Under the pieces are notes generated by a model. It was not told where the DNA came from, made no database searches, and saw only the letters and a list, made by a program, of their open reading frames with translations. Positions 41,678 through 50,960 of a DNA stretch of 64,000 nucleotides are shown piece by piece; within the stretch, counting starts at the first letter, position 1, and every line of letters starts with the position of its first letter. The DNA is from JAPLJC01 sp963697965 (GTDB taxonomy: Bacteria; Desulfobacterota; Desulfobaccia; Desulfobaccales; 0-14-0-80-60-11), in NCBI GenBank assembly GCA_963697965.1, contig OY969108.1, positions 620,001-684,000 on the forward strand, in the 5' to 3' direction. A program made the position numbers and the translations under genes.

Positions 41678-43102
41678 TTAAAAACCGCTGGGTGGCAGGT
41701 AAGTCAGCGTCTGGGCCAGCAGCCAGCACAGGAACAGCACCACCGGGATGTGAAACAGGAGTTGGAGTATGGAGTAACCGGCCAGGTCCCGGGCCCGGCA
41801 GTTGAGAATGCCCATGAGGGGCAGCATCCAGAAAGGATTGATCAGATTCGGCAGGGCCTCGGCGGCGTTGTAGATCTGCACCACCCAACCCAGGTGCACG
41901 TGCAGGGTGTTGGCCGCCGCCATGATGTAAGGCGCCTCCACCACCCACTTGCCGCCCCCGGAGGGAACAAAGACGCCGAGCACGGCCGAATAGATCCCCA
42001 CCAGGATGGGGTAGGTTCCATGCGAGGTGAGCTTCACGAAGAGACCGGCCAGAAACGGGTTGATGGCGGTCTTGGCGATGAGCCCGAAGATGCCGCCGTA
42101 AAATGGAAACTGGATGATGACGCCGGCGGTGGCCGGTACGGATTTGGTCACGGCCTTCAAGAAGGCCCCGGGGCGCCAGTGAAGCAGGATACCCGCGGTC
42201 AGAAAGATGAAATTAAAGGTGTTGAGGTCCGTGGCTGCCATGGCCCCCTTCTGCATAAACAGGTAAACTATGTAGGCAATCATGAGAATGGCGATGACCA
42301 CCGAGAGGACCGGACTCGATTCGAGCCGGTCGGCGGGCGTCTTGGGCTTGTCCGCGGTCACTTCCAGCGGCTCGAAGGTGATCCCCATATCTTCCGCGGT
42401 CTTGGCCTTTTCGGGGCTGGGGCAGGAGAAATAGGCCACGGCCACCGAGAGGGCAATGAGAATAGCGGCGGTTAGCAGGCTCTGCCAGAGGAAGATGGTT
42501 TGGGTAAGCGGGATGACCCCGGTGATGTGCAACAGGGCCGGGGGAATGGAACCCTTGGTGTTCTGCAGTAAGGCGGCCGAGGACGACAACCCGAGGGCCC
42601 AGACGGCCCCCAGGCCGAGATAGGCGGCGGCGCCGATGGCCCGGTAGTCGATGCGCGGCACCCGCCGGACCACTTCCCGGACCAGCAGGCCGGTGAAGAT
42701 CAGCGACAACCCCCAGGAAAGCAGCGAGGTGAGCATGGCCAGGAGGGCGACGAAGGCCACGGCGCCCCGGGGCGTCTTGGGCACTCCCGCCAGCCACTCG
42801 ATCAGCCGGGCCACCGGCGGGGAGCTGGCGACCACGAAGCCGCCGATGATGATCAGGGCCATCTGCATGGTGAAGGGAATCAGAACCCAGAAACCCTCAC
42901 CGAAGACTTGCACCAGCTTGAGGGGCTTTTCCCCCAAAACCAGGCCGCCGAGAAAGACGATAATGACGGCGCAGAGCGCAAACACGAAGGCGTCAGGAAA
43001 GTAACGCTCACAGAAATCGGCCAGAGCCTCGCCCACCCGCGCCAGGGGGCCGGCCTCCGTGGTTCTTTTCCCTTTGCCTTTCCCTCCGACCTTGTCTGCC
43101 AT
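41678..43102 (-). CDS. atoE: Short-chain fatty acid transporter, AtoE family
   Basis: 474 residues, ATG 43102 with GGGAGGTGGG upstream. A basic N-terminal tail is followed by about twelve helices. AtoE motifs: ADFCERYFPDAFVFALCAVIIVFLGGLVLG, TMQMALIIIGGFVVASSPPVARLIEWLA, SLLSWGLSLIFTGLLVREVVRR, FPFYGGIFGLI, and VPSGGGKWVVEAPYIMAAANTLHVHLGWVVQIYNAAEALPNLINPFWMLPLMGILNCRARDLAGYSILQLL. Such proteins move acetoacetate, butyrate and similar acids across the inner membrane. In a syntroph or sulfate reducer it would import oxidisable fatty acids or export products. It stands alone. Confidence 0.93.
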   Translation of the reverse strand: MADKVGGKGKGKRTTEAGPLARVGEALADFCERYFPDAFVFALCAVIIVFLGGLVLGEKPLKLVQVFGEGFWVLIPFTMQMALIIIGGFVVASSPPVARLIEWLAGVPKTPRGAVAFVALLAMLTSLLSWGLSLIFTGLLVREVVRRVPRIDYRAIGAAAYLGLGAVWALGLSSSAALLQNTKGSIPPALLHITGVIPLTQTIFLWQSLLTAAILIALSVAVAYFSCPSPEKAKTAEDMGITFEPLEVTADKPKTPADRLESSPVLSVVIAILMIAYIVYLFMQKGAMAATDLNTFNFIFLTAGILLHWRPGAFLKAVTKSVPATAGVIIQFPFYGGIFGLIAKTAINPFLAGLFVKLTSHGTYPILVGIYSAVLGVFVPSGGGKWVVEAPYIMAAANTLHVHLGWVVQIYNAAEALPNLINPFWMLPLMGILNCRARDLAGYSILQLLFHIPVVLFLCWLLAQTLTYLPPSGF

Positions 43103-43397
43103 ACCCCACCTCCCAGAACCTTAATAAATTGCGATTATGCCGCTGGCCATTGCAGGTAAATGATTTTGGGACACCTCCATCCCGGGCTCAATCTCGAAAA
43201 GGCTTCTCTTTTTTTGGCCGGATCGTCTAATGGGAGCCAGGATAGCACAAACCTCCTGCAAAATATATCTTTTCGAAAAATCGAGATTTTAGGCGGAAAG
43301 GGATATTTTTTTGGCGTGATGACAGGATTTTTCCAAGGGATCTCTGCCACTAATTTCCCCTTGTACCCATGTTCCCGGCGGACACATGGGGATACTG
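43103..43397. other. Upstream region of atoE, no gene seen
   Basis: About 300 bases with AT-rich sequence (43205-43335). The atoE promoter should lie here on the minus strand. It ends at REP family A copy 2 and the MITE-like element. Confidence 0.4.
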
Positions 43398-43421
43398 GTA
43401 GCCGCAGGCTTTAGCCTGCGC
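43398..43421 (+). repeat. REP family A, copy 2
   Basis: Same GTAGCC plus GCAGGC-TTTA-GCCTGC unit as at 2750 and 52680. Flanks also match copy 1 (GAGGTTTTGCAAAAGCTTCT against GAGGTTTTGCAATAGCTTCT). Confidence 0.8.
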
Positions 43422-43444
43422 TCATTGAGGTTTTGCAAAAGCTT

Positions 43445-43640
43445 CTAGTATTACGTCCCATGGAAACGGTGCATTATGCTTTTTCTTTTTCCCTCCCCCT
43501 TGAGGGGGCGACACCGGGTGGGGGTGGTAATTTATCTTTCATTGACCATATGTTGCCACCCTCCCCCCAGCTCCCTCCCCTCAAGGGAGGGGGGGGTTAT
43601 CTCAAATCTTTTGTCAAGATAATTGTGGGATATCACACTA
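43445..43640 (+). mobile_element. MITE-like ~200-bp element, copy 1
   Basis: Begins CTAGTATTA and ends ATCACACTAG. It is about 90 percent the same as 50733-50935, including AAACGGTGCATTATGCTTT, CATATGTTGCCACCCTCCCC and GGTTATCTCAAATCTTTTGT. Internal C-run/G-run hairpins (CCCCC-TTGA-GGGGG type). No coding capacity. Its right end provides the stop codon of the amidase gene on the minus strand. Confidence 0.7.
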
Positions 43641-44888
43641 GGATAAGCCGGACCGGGCGGCCACAAGCTGCACCACCCCCAGCAGGAAAGCGTCCCGGCC
43701 TTGCGCAGCTAAAAGAGAAAGGCCTACGGGGATGCCACCCACTTCCGCCAGGGGTAAAGAGACCTCGGCCAGGCGGCCGATGCCGGCAATGGCCGTCAAT
43801 GACAGGGTGCGCGGGTAGTAGCTAATTTTCGGCTTATCAGGCCGCTCGACCTTTAGACTGCCTTTAAGCCGGGCTGGGGCCGGCACGGTGGGGAAGCAGA
43901 TGAGATCTCGTGGTCCCAGGAAGTTTTGCAGCCGGCGAAAATAGCGCTCCCGGGTGCGGATGGCATCCCCCAGCCTGCCACGATCGGCATTCTTGATGAG
44001 GTCGAAAAACTTGACGGCCTTGGGGCTGAGCGCCGGTTTGGCGCTCTCCACCCAGGACCCCAGGCAGTTCCACATCTCGCACCATTGCAGGATGGAACTC
44101 GTTTCATACCAACCGGTTAACCCCGAGTCCGCCGCCTGGCCATCGATTTCCCGCAGGGAAGTCTCCTGGACCTTGCCGCCGAAAAGGCTTTGCAATAACT
44201 GCAGGGCGCGGCCCAGGGCAGCCCCGACCTCCTGGTCGCAAATGGCCCAAGCCTCTCTTAGCAGGTGGAGGGCGCCCACTTCCACGTCACCCGGCACCGG
44301 GGCAGCCAACAGTACACTCCCGGCCCGGGCCAGGAGGTCGGCTGACTCCGCCAGGAGGCCTACGGAATCGAAGCCAGGGGCAAAGGGGGCGACGCCGGCC
44401 ATGGAGATGAATCCGTGAGAGGGGCGCCAACCGAAAATGCCGCAATTGGCGGCCGGGACCCGGATCGAGCCCCCGGTATCGGTGCCCAGGGCAAAATCGG
44501 CCAGGCCACAGGCCACGGCCGAGGCAGAGCCGCTGGACGAACCGCCTGTAAGGTGATGCGGTGCCCTTGGATTTAGCGGCGCCCCGTAGAAATAATTCTC
44601 CCCGTCCAGGCTGAAGGCCAGTTCATCACAAATGGCCTTACCGATGCACTGAGCCCCCGCCCCTAACAATTGGTCCACACAGATGGCGTTGGCTGCGGCC
44701 GGGGGATGGCTTCTGGCCCAGGCGGGCGAGCCGCAAGAGGTGCGGTGGCCTGCCAGGTCGATAATATCCTTCATGGCAAAGCGCAATCCGTCCAAAGGCC
44801 CCGGGGCCGTGGGGCCCAATTTGACGATCTCGACAAAGGCTCCCGATTCCTGGATGCTGAATTTTCTGGGGAGAGGCATCTGGATCAC
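43638..44888 (-). CDS. Amidase-signature family hydrolase
   Basis: 416 residues, ATG 44888 (ATG 44879 is an alternative). Catalytic Lys-Ser-Ser apparatus: Lys in LRFAMKDIIDLAGHRTSCGSPAW, the cis-Ser and nucleophile Ser in HHLTGGSSSGSASAVACGLADFALGTDTGGSIRVPAANCGIFG. C-terminal half matches shorter amidases (VGGIPVGLSLLAAQGRDAFLLGVV). Hydrolyses an amide or ester-type substrate such as a ureide, aryl amide or allophanate relative; specificity is not evident. The stop codon comes from the adjoining MITE-like element, so the last few residues (RSGLS) may not be original. Confidence 0.9.
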   Translation of the reverse strand: MIQMPLPRKFSIQESGAFVEIVKLGPTAPGPLDGLRFAMKDIIDLAGHRTSCGSPAWARSHPPAAANAICVDQLLGAGAQCIGKAICDELAFSLDGENYFYGAPLNPRAPHHLTGGSSSGSASAVACGLADFALGTDTGGSIRVPAANCGIFGWRPSHGFISMAGVAPFAPGFDSVGLLAESADLLARAGSVLLAAPVPGDVEVGALHLLREAWAICDQEVGAALGRALQLLQSLFGGKVQETSLREIDGQAADSGLTGWYETSSILQWCEMWNCLGSWVESAKPALSPKAVKFFDLIKNADRGRLGDAIRTRERYFRRLQNFLGPRDLICFPTVPAPARLKGSLKVERPDKPKISYYPRTLSLTAIAGIGRLAEVSLPLAEVGGIPVGLSLLAAQGRDAFLLGVVQLVAARSGLS

Positions 44889-45277
44889 CCCACCTAAACC
44901 GGGATATTGCGGCAGCTTTAGCCGCCAGAGCCAAAAATGGTTCGGCAGGCAATTTTCCCGAGCTTAATGCCTGATGATGTCCCACTCATAGCCGCAGGGA
45001 ATGGTGGATTACACGATAGCACAAATTTTAAAGAAAAAGTGAATTCCCCTTAGAGGTTTGGCTGACCAGCCCCTTTGAGCGGATTTTTCGTGAGCCGGCA
45101 AGATGTGCAGCGGGTAATCCGATGACCTGCGGAGGCCTGGTGCGGCCCGGGGGCAACCTTGACTTAATACCCGGCCGGCACCATCATATCTTTTATGTGG
45201 CAGCGCATTTTCAAAATGTTAAAATACAAATATCTAAAAAACGGCCCCCCAGATGCGAAGAAAACCTAGGGGGCGCC
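44889..45277. other. Divergent intergenic region, no gene seen
   Basis: About 390 bases between the amidase (minus) and the START-like gene (plus). AT-rich segments at 45013-45045 and 45185-45240 may hold the two promoters. No repeat or RNA recognised. Confidence 0.4.
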
Positions 45278-46030
45278 ATGGGACTCGTGATGAAATCCTT
45301 AAGGAAACGGTGTCTGGAAGTCTCGATTTTCTTGTTATTTACGGGGATGTTCGTTTTCCCGGGCTTGGCACTCTGCACCGTCGCCCCGGATAATCTGCAG
45401 CGCCGCTTAGCCGCGGGAGAGATCGTTGTCACCACCAAAGAAGATCCTGGAACCTCCCTGGTTAGCGCCGAGATGATCGGGGTTATAGACGCTTCCCCGG
45501 AAATCGTCTGGCGGGTGATTACTGACATTAATAATTTTAAGTATTTCATGCCTCGGACTTTGAATAGTATGGCGGTGCCGGCGGAGAAGATTCCCTTGAT
45601 ATTGCAAAGGCGGCCGAACAGCGCTGAGGAAGTGGAGGCCTTACTGGGCTCCATCCCCGCGAACCCGGCCAGCTCTCGTATCGCAGGCGGAAAATATTCT
45701 GAATATCATTATAGTCATCTGGATCTTCCCTGGCCATGCAGCAACCGCTGGTACATCCTCAAGGGGCTGTATGATGAGACCGGCGCGGCCCAGCATCGTT
45801 ATCGCAGTTCCTGGTCGCTCGTAATCGGCAACCTGCAGGAAAATTCCGGCGAATGGATTTTGGAGCCATTTGACACTGGTAAGACCAAGGCAACTTATAG
45901 GGTGAATACCGACCCCGGCGGCGCCATTCCCAAGTTCCTGGTCAAGAAGGGTACTTGCAGCTCCATGCCCCAGATCATTGAAGCGGTCAGGGAACGGGCT
46001 GCCATGCTGGCTGCGTACAAGCAGCCATAA
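45278..46030 (+). CDS. Exported START/SRPBCC-fold protein (CoxG/polyketide-cyclase-like)
   Basis: The frame opens at 45122; ATG 45278 is preferred because of CTAGGGGGCG just upstream and because a signal peptide follows (MKSLRKRCLEVSIFLLFTGMFVFPGLA). About 250 residues. The mature part has AEMIGVIDASPEIVWRVITDINNFKYFMPRTLNSMAV, the first strand and helix of a SRPBCC/START fold, and WSLVIGNLQENSGEWILEPFDTGKTKATYRVNTDPGGAIPKFLVKKGTCSSMPQIIEAVRERA at the C-terminus, as in START proteins with a lipid cavity. Likely periplasmic lipid- or hydrophobe-binding. Partner unknown. Confidence 0.82.
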   Translation: MGLVMKSLRKRCLEVSIFLLFTGMFVFPGLALCTVAPDNLQRRLAAGEIVVTTKEDPGTSLVSAEMIGVIDASPEIVWRVITDINNFKYFMPRTLNSMAVPAEKIPLILQRRPNSAEEVEALLGSIPANPASSRIAGGKYSEYHYSHLDLPWPCSNRWYILKGLYDETGAAQHRYRSSWSLVIGNLQENSGEWILEPFDTGKTKATYRVNTDPGGAIPKFLVKKGTCSSMPQIIEAVRERAAMLAAYKQP

Positions 46031-46073
46031 TGAGCCCCCCCCCCTTCCTTTTGCAAATGAGCCTTAAACCTGC

Positions 46074-46301
46074 TTAATCAGCTTTCTGCGTGCTCTCCTG
46101 GCAATGAAGACCGGAAAGGGATAAAAATTCCTTGATGCGGCTCTTCATCGATGGCGCCAGCCTGCAAAGGTCCAGGTCACCTCTCTTTGGGTCACCTTCG
46201 CCCACCTCCCATATCCAAAGCAAATATGAATTTTCCCGCCGGACCGATAACCAATAAGTTTGGCAAGTCATATTTTTTGGTGCATTCCTCGATTTAATCA
46301 T
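46074..46301 (-). CDS. Small hypothetical protein (75 aa)
   Basis: ATG 46301 has GAGGGAAG five bases upstream. The product (MIKSRNAPKNMTCQTYWLSVRRENSYLLWIWEVGEG...) has a plausible amino-acid balance with a Trp/Tyr-rich strand (YWLSVRRENSYLLWIWEV) followed by a charged helix. No overlap with another gene. No family recognised; it may be a chance frame. Confidence 0.35.
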   Translation of the reverse strand: MIKSRNAPKNMTCQTYWLSVRRENSYLLWIWEVGEGDPKRGDLDLCRLAPSMKSRIKEFLSLSGLHCQESTQKAD

Positions 46302-46377
46302 TGCTTCCCTCGGTTTCCATCAAGCTAAACAGTGGGCTTTTCCGGCCTCCTGGGTTGTGGCAGAAAAAAGTTATGAA

Positions 46378-46405
46378 TTGACAGTCCGTACAAAATGACT
46401 ATCTA
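46378..46405 (+). promoter_or_regulatory. Putative promoter of the glgP-pgm operon
   Basis: TTGACA (46378-46383), 16-base spacer, TATCTA (46400-46405). It leaves a leader of about 130 bases before glgP. Confidence 0.6.
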
Positions 46406-46544
46406 AAAATTACAGGACGTCTATTTGACCTTCCGAAAAAATTCCTCTCGCAAAATCAAGCCTGAGAAGACCACCTTCATGGGAGGTCGAAACAGAAACC
46501 CCGGGAAAGAGAGAAGGTCTAACTGACAGAAAGCAGAGGGGTTT

Positions 46545-49070
46545 ATGGAGAAGCCTTTTTATCCTCAAGAAAAATGCAGTCTTGCCGGCGTGGACGAACT
46601 CGTCGACCTGGCTCTGGACTTGCGGTGGTCATGGGATCACAGCGCTGACGACATCTGGCGGCCCCTGGCCCCGGAGATATGGGACCGCACCCGCAACCCG
46701 TGGGTCATACTCCAAACCGTGGCGCCGGGCAAGCTGCAAAAGTTGGGTGCTGATGCCAAGTTCAGGGCGCGGGTGAAAACCTTGGCCCAGAAAATGAGCA
46801 CTTACCGCGATGCTGCCGCCTGGTTTCAAAGGGAGCAGGCTCAGGCGCCGTTGACCGCGGTGGCTTACTTCAGCATGGAGTTCATGCTGGGCGAGGCCCT
46901 GCCCATTTACTCGGGCGGTCTGGGCAACGTGGCCGGCGACCAGCTCAAAGCCGCCAGTGATCTCGGGGTGCCGGTCGTGGGCGTAGGGTTGTTGTATCAG
47001 GAGGGCTACTTTCGCCAGGCCCTCGCAGCCGATGGCTCCCAGATGGTCCTTTATCCCATCAATGATCCAGGACAACTCCCGATCACCCCGGTACGCGATG
47101 ACAGCGGTGAATGGGTGCGCCTCCAGATGCACCTCCCGGGCTACACAATCTGGGTGCGCGCCTGGCAGGCGCAGGTAGGCCGGGTAAAATTGTACCTCCT
47201 GGACCTGAACGACCCGGAAAATCCGCCTGTGATGCGAGGCATAACCAATGAATTATATGGCGGTGGCCTGGAGATGCGCATTATCCAGGAACTGCTGCTG
47301 GGCATTGGCGGCTGGCGGCTCTTGCGAATGCTGGAATTGAATCCCGAAGTATGCCATCTGAACGAAGGCCACGCCGCCTTCGCCATACTGGAGAGAGCCT
47401 TGGATTTCATGAAATCTACAGGGCAACCTTTCGAGGTGGCGCTCCAGGTGACGCGTGCCGGCAACCTCTTCACGACGCACACCCCGGTGGAGGCCGGCTT
47501 TGATCGCTTCCCGCCGGACTTGGTCTGGAAGCATTTGGGCAATTATGCTGAGAACCATTTAGGCCTGTCATATCGCGATTTGATGGCATTAGGGCGCCTT
47601 GATCCCGGCAACGACCAGGAACCCTTCAACATGGCATATCTGGCGCTGCACGGCAGTGGAGCGGTCAACGGCGTGAGCCAGTTACATGGGAAAGTCAGCC
47701 GGAGCATCTTCCAACCCCTATTCCCCCGTTGGCCCCAGGAAGAGGTGCCCATTGGCCACGTCACCAACGGCATCCATGTACCAACTTGGGATTCTCAGGC
47801 TTCGGACGAATTGTGGACCAAACAGTGCGGCCAAGAGCGCTGGCTGGGCGAGGGGGACGAGGTGGAAAAAATGATGCGCCGGGTGTCTGACCAGGAATTA
47901 TGGGCCATGCGCCAGGCCTCCCGGCAGACGTTGATCGAATATGTTCGCCAACGTTACTCCCAGCAACTGGCCGCCTCCGGCGCCTCCCCGGAGCAAACCG
48001 CCCAGGCCAGGCAGATTCTGGACCCCGAGGCCTTAACCCTGGGTTTCGCCCGGCGGTTTGCCACCTACAAGCGTCCCACTTTGCTGCTGCATGAACCGGA
48101 GCGTTTGCTTCGCCTTTTAACGGACCCCAAGCGGCCTGTTCAGCTCCTGATCGCCGGCAAGGCCCATCCCGCTGACGGGGCGGGGCAAGAAATGATCCGG
48201 CAATGGGTGCAATTCACCCGGCGTCCCGAAGTACAAGGCCGCGTGGTCTTTTTAAGCGATTATGACATGCTCCTGACCGAGCAGCTCGTGGGCGGTGTCG
48301 ATCTCTGGATCAACACCCCCCGGCGTCCCTGGGAGGCTTGCGGTACCAGCGGCATGAAGGTGCTGGTCAATGGCGGCCTCAATTTTTCGGAACTGGATGG
48401 CTGGTGGGCTGAAGCTTATTCGCCCCAGGTGGGCTGGGCGCTGGGAGATGGCCGGGAGCACGGTGACGATCCCGGCTGGGATGCGGCTGAGGCAGGCGCC
48501 TTATACGACATCCTGGAAAAGGAAGTAATCCCAACATTTTACGCCCGTAATGCCGCTGGTTTCCCCGTCGATTGGCTGGTCAAAGTCAGGGCGAGCATGA
48601 CGACGCTCACAGCCCGTTTTTCCGCCCGTCGCGCCGTTTGTCAGTATGTCACGGACTATTATGTGCCCGCGGCGAAAGCCTATGAGGCCCGCCAATCGAA
48701 TCAAGGCGCTCTCGGCCCCAGTCTGCTAGACTGGCGGCGGATGCTGGAGAAAGAATGGCACACCCTGTCCTTCGGCGACCTGCAGATAGAAACCCGTGAT
48801 GGACAACATCATTTCCGGGTGGATGTGATTTTCGGCGAAGTTGATCCCGAGGCGGTGCAGGTGGAATTATTCGCGGAGGAGAACGAGGGCCGGCCCTGGC
48901 GGCAGCCGATGGCCCGGGGAGACAAGCTGCCGGACCGGGAGGGAGTTTACGTGTTTAGCGCCCAAGCGCCGGCGACGCGGCCCGCGGGCGATTTCACCCC
49001 GCGCCTCATCCCTTCTTTTTCCGGAGTCGCGGTGCCGCTGGAAATACCCTTAATTTTATGGCCCCACTGA
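46545..49070 (+). CDS. glgP: Glycogen/alpha-glucan phosphorylase (DUF3417-containing type)
   Basis: 841 residues, ATG 46545. N-terminal DUF3417 region (LVDLALDLRWSWDHSADDIWRPLAPEIWDRTRNPWVILQTV), then AYFSMEFMLGEALPIYSGGLGNVAGDQLKAASDLGVPVVGVGLLYQEGYFRQ, HLNEGHAAFAILER, LGFARRFATYKRPTLLL. The PLP-binding Lys605 is in EACGTSGMKVLVNGGLNFSELDGWWAEAY. Releases glucose 1-phosphate from alpha-1,4-glucans. An extra C-terminal ~100 residues (IETRDGQHHFRVDVIFGEVDPEAVQVELF) resembles a beta-sandwich. Phosphoglucomutase follows after 19 bases and takes the product onward. Confidence 0.95.
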   Translation: MEKPFYPQEKCSLAGVDELVDLALDLRWSWDHSADDIWRPLAPEIWDRTRNPWVILQTVAPGKLQKLGADAKFRARVKTLAQKMSTYRDAAAWFQREQAQAPLTAVAYFSMEFMLGEALPIYSGGLGNVAGDQLKAASDLGVPVVGVGLLYQEGYFRQALAADGSQMVLYPINDPGQLPITPVRDDSGEWVRLQMHLPGYTIWVRAWQAQVGRVKLYLLDLNDPENPPVMRGITNELYGGGLEMRIIQELLLGIGGWRLLRMLELNPEVCHLNEGHAAFAILERALDFMKSTGQPFEVALQVTRAGNLFTTHTPVEAGFDRFPPDLVWKHLGNYAENHLGLSYRDLMALGRLDPGNDQEPFNMAYLALHGSGAVNGVSQLHGKVSRSIFQPLFPRWPQEEVPIGHVTNGIHVPTWDSQASDELWTKQCGQERWLGEGDEVEKMMRRVSDQELWAMRQASRQTLIEYVRQRYSQQLAASGASPEQTAQARQILDPEALTLGFARRFATYKRPTLLLHEPERLLRLLTDPKRPVQLLIAGKAHPADGAGQEMIRQWVQFTRRPEVQGRVVFLSDYDMLLTEQLVGGVDLWINTPRRPWEACGTSGMKVLVNGGLNFSELDGWWAEAYSPQVGWALGDGREHGDDPGWDAAEAGALYDILEKEVIPTFYARNAAGFPVDWLVKVRASMTTLTARFSARRAVCQYVTDYYVPAAKAYEARQSNQGALGPSLLDWRRMLEKEWHTLSFGDLQIETRDGQHHFRVDVIFGEVDPEAVQVELFAEENEGRPWRQPMARGDKLPDREGVYVFSAQAPATRPAGDFTPRLIPSFSGVAVPLEIPLILWPH

Positions 49071-49089
49071 TTGCCATGGGAGGTAGCTG

Positions 49090-50736
49090 ATGAGCATTTC
49101 CGCTTATGCCGGGAAACCCGCCGAGGCCTGGATGTTGACCAACATTCCCCGTCTCGTCACCGCCTACTACGTCAATCGCCCCGATCCCGCCGTGCCGGCG
49201 CAGCGGGTGGCCTTCGGGACCTCCGGGCATCGCGGTTCGTCGCTGGACCACGCCTTCAACGAAGCCCATATCCTGGCAATTACCCAGGCTATCTGTCTCT
49301 ACCGCAAGCAGCAAAGCATCGACGGGCCGCTGTTCCTGGGTATCGATACGCACGGGCTCTCCGAGCCGGCCTTTGCCAGTGCCTTGGAGGTCCTGGCGGC
49401 TAATGGCGTTGAGGTCATGGTGGATGCGGCCGAGGGGTACACGCCGACACCGGTGATCTCCCATGCAATTCTCACCTACAACCGGGGCAGGCGCGGGGGC
49501 TTGGCCGATGGCATCGTCATCACGCCTTCTCACAATCCCCCGAAATATGGCGGCTTCAAATACAATCCGCCCCAAGGAGGCCCGGCGGACACTCGCGTGA
49601 CTCAATGGATCGAACAGCAAGCCAACGCCTTCCTCACCGATGGCTTGAAGGGGGTGGCGAGAATCCCGTTTGAGCGCGCCCATAAGGCCTCTACCACCCA
49701 TCAGCATCGCTTTCTGGACGCCTATGTGGGCGACCTCCCCTCAGTGGTGGACATGCAGGCAATAGAGGACAGCAAGGTGCACCTGGGGGTGGACCCGCTG
49801 GGCGGCGCCAGCGTGGCGTATTATGACGCCATTGCCGAGCGCTACCACCTCAACCTGGAGGTCGTTAATCACCAAGTCGATCCCTCCTTCCGGTTCATGA
49901 CCATTGATTGGGACGGCCAAATCCGCATGGACCCATCCTCGGCTTACGCCATGGCCCGGCTGATCGAGCTCAAAGACCGCTTTGCCCTTGCCTTTGCCAG
50001 CGACACCGATGCCGATCGCCACGGAATCGTGAGCCACAGCCAGGGATTGCTTCCCCCCAACCATTATCTCTCCGTGGCTGTGGCCTACTTATTCGCCAAC
50101 CGCCCGCAGTGGCCGAAAACGGCTGCCGTGGGCAAGACCCTGGTCAGCAGCAGCATGATCGATCGAGTGGCGGCGCGGGCGAACCGGCGGCTGGTGGAAG
50201 TCCCGGTGGGGTTCAAATGGTTCGTGGAAGGGCTTATCGACGGCTCGCTGGGTTTCGGCGGCGAGGAGAGCGCAGGAGCCACCTTTTTACGCCGTGACGG
50301 CGCCGTCTGGACCACGGACAAAGACGGGCTGATCCCCAACCTGCTGGCCGCGGAGATCACCGCCCGGACGGGCAAAGACCCCGGCGAGCATTACCAGGAG
50401 CTGACCGCGGAGTTTGGCATACCGTACTACACACGGATCGACGCGCCGGCGACCCCCGAGCAGAAGGCGAGGCTGGCTAAGTTGTCCCCCGAAGCCGTCA
50501 AGGATTCGGAACTGGCCGGCGAGCCCATCACGGCCAAGCTGACTAAGGCCCCGGGCAACAATGGACCAATCGGCGGCCTGAAGGTCGTGGCCGCGAGTGG
50601 CTGGTTTGCGGCCCGGCCTTCGGGCACGGAGAACATCTACAAAATCTACGCCGAAAGCTTTAAAGACCAGGCCCATTTGGACGCCATCATCAACGAAGCT
50701 CAGCGAATCGTGAGCAACGCCCTGGCCGGTTCCTAG
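49090..50736 (+). CDS. pgm: Phosphoglucomutase (alpha-D-glucose phosphate-specific)
   Basis: 548 residues, ATG 49090 with GGGAGG upstream. Catalytic phosphoserine Ser147 in GIVITPSHNPPKYGGFKYNPP, magnesium loop DTDADRHG, sugar-specificity loop FGGEESAGATFLRRDG, and phosphate loop RPSGTENIYKIYAESF at the C-terminus. Converts glucose 1-phosphate to glucose 6-phosphate, linking glgP to the isomerase and G6PDH genes downstream. The TAG stop is the TAG of the CTAG at the left end of the MITE-like element at 50733. Confidence 0.97.
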   Translation: MSISAYAGKPAEAWMLTNIPRLVTAYYVNRPDPAVPAQRVAFGTSGHRGSSLDHAFNEAHILAITQAICLYRKQQSIDGPLFLGIDTHGLSEPAFASALEVLAANGVEVMVDAAEGYTPTPVISHAILTYNRGRRGGLADGIVITPSHNPPKYGGFKYNPPQGGPADTRVTQWIEQQANAFLTDGLKGVARIPFERAHKASTTHQHRFLDAYVGDLPSVVDMQAIEDSKVHLGVDPLGGASVAYYDAIAERYHLNLEVVNHQVDPSFRFMTIDWDGQIRMDPSSAYAMARLIELKDRFALAFASDTDADRHGIVSHSQGLLPPNHYLSVAVAYLFANRPQWPKTAAVGKTLVSSSMIDRVAARANRRLVEVPVGFKWFVEGLIDGSLGFGGEESAGATFLRRDGAVWTTDKDGLIPNLLAAEITARTGKDPGEHYQELTAEFGIPYYTRIDAPATPEQKARLAKLSPEAVKDSELAGEPITAKLTKAPGNNGPIGGLKVVAASGWFAARPSGTENIYKIYAESFKDQAHLDAIINEAQRIVSNALAGS

Positions 50737-50935
50737 TATTATGTCTCAAGGAAACGGTGCATTATGCTTTCCCTTTTTCCCTCCCCCTTGAGGGGGGAGG
50801 GTCAGGGTGGGGGTGGTAAATTATCTTTCATTTACCATATGTTGCCACCCTCCCCCCAGCCCCCTCCCCTCAAGGGAGGGGGGTTATCTCAAATCTTTTG
50901 TTAAGATAACTGTGGGCATCACACTCGGGGACTGC
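50733..50935 (+). mobile_element. MITE-like ~200-bp element, copy 2
   Basis: Starts CTAGTATTATG inside the pgm stop codon and ends GCATCACACTCG. Same order of blocks as copy 1 at 43445-43640, with slightly longer C and G runs. It lies between pgm and pgi and ends about 25 bases before the pgi start. Confidence 0.7.
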
Positions 50936-50960
50936 CATAGAAGACGGAAGGAGCACAAAC

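Larger units (their letters stand above)
46031..46544. other. Long gap before glgP with one possible small gene
   Basis: Contains a candidate 75-codon minus-strand gene (46074-46301) and the glgP promoter (46378-46405). No repeats recognised. Confidence 0.4.

Noticed and set aside
41488..41805. TTG-initiated ORF with a Cys-rich start (CPKHLPLAECCYRCNRRIC)
   Set aside because: The Cys cluster is suggestive, but there is no ribosome-binding site, the rest is composition-driven, and the end overlaps the atoE gene on the other strand. It may be a decayed fragment.
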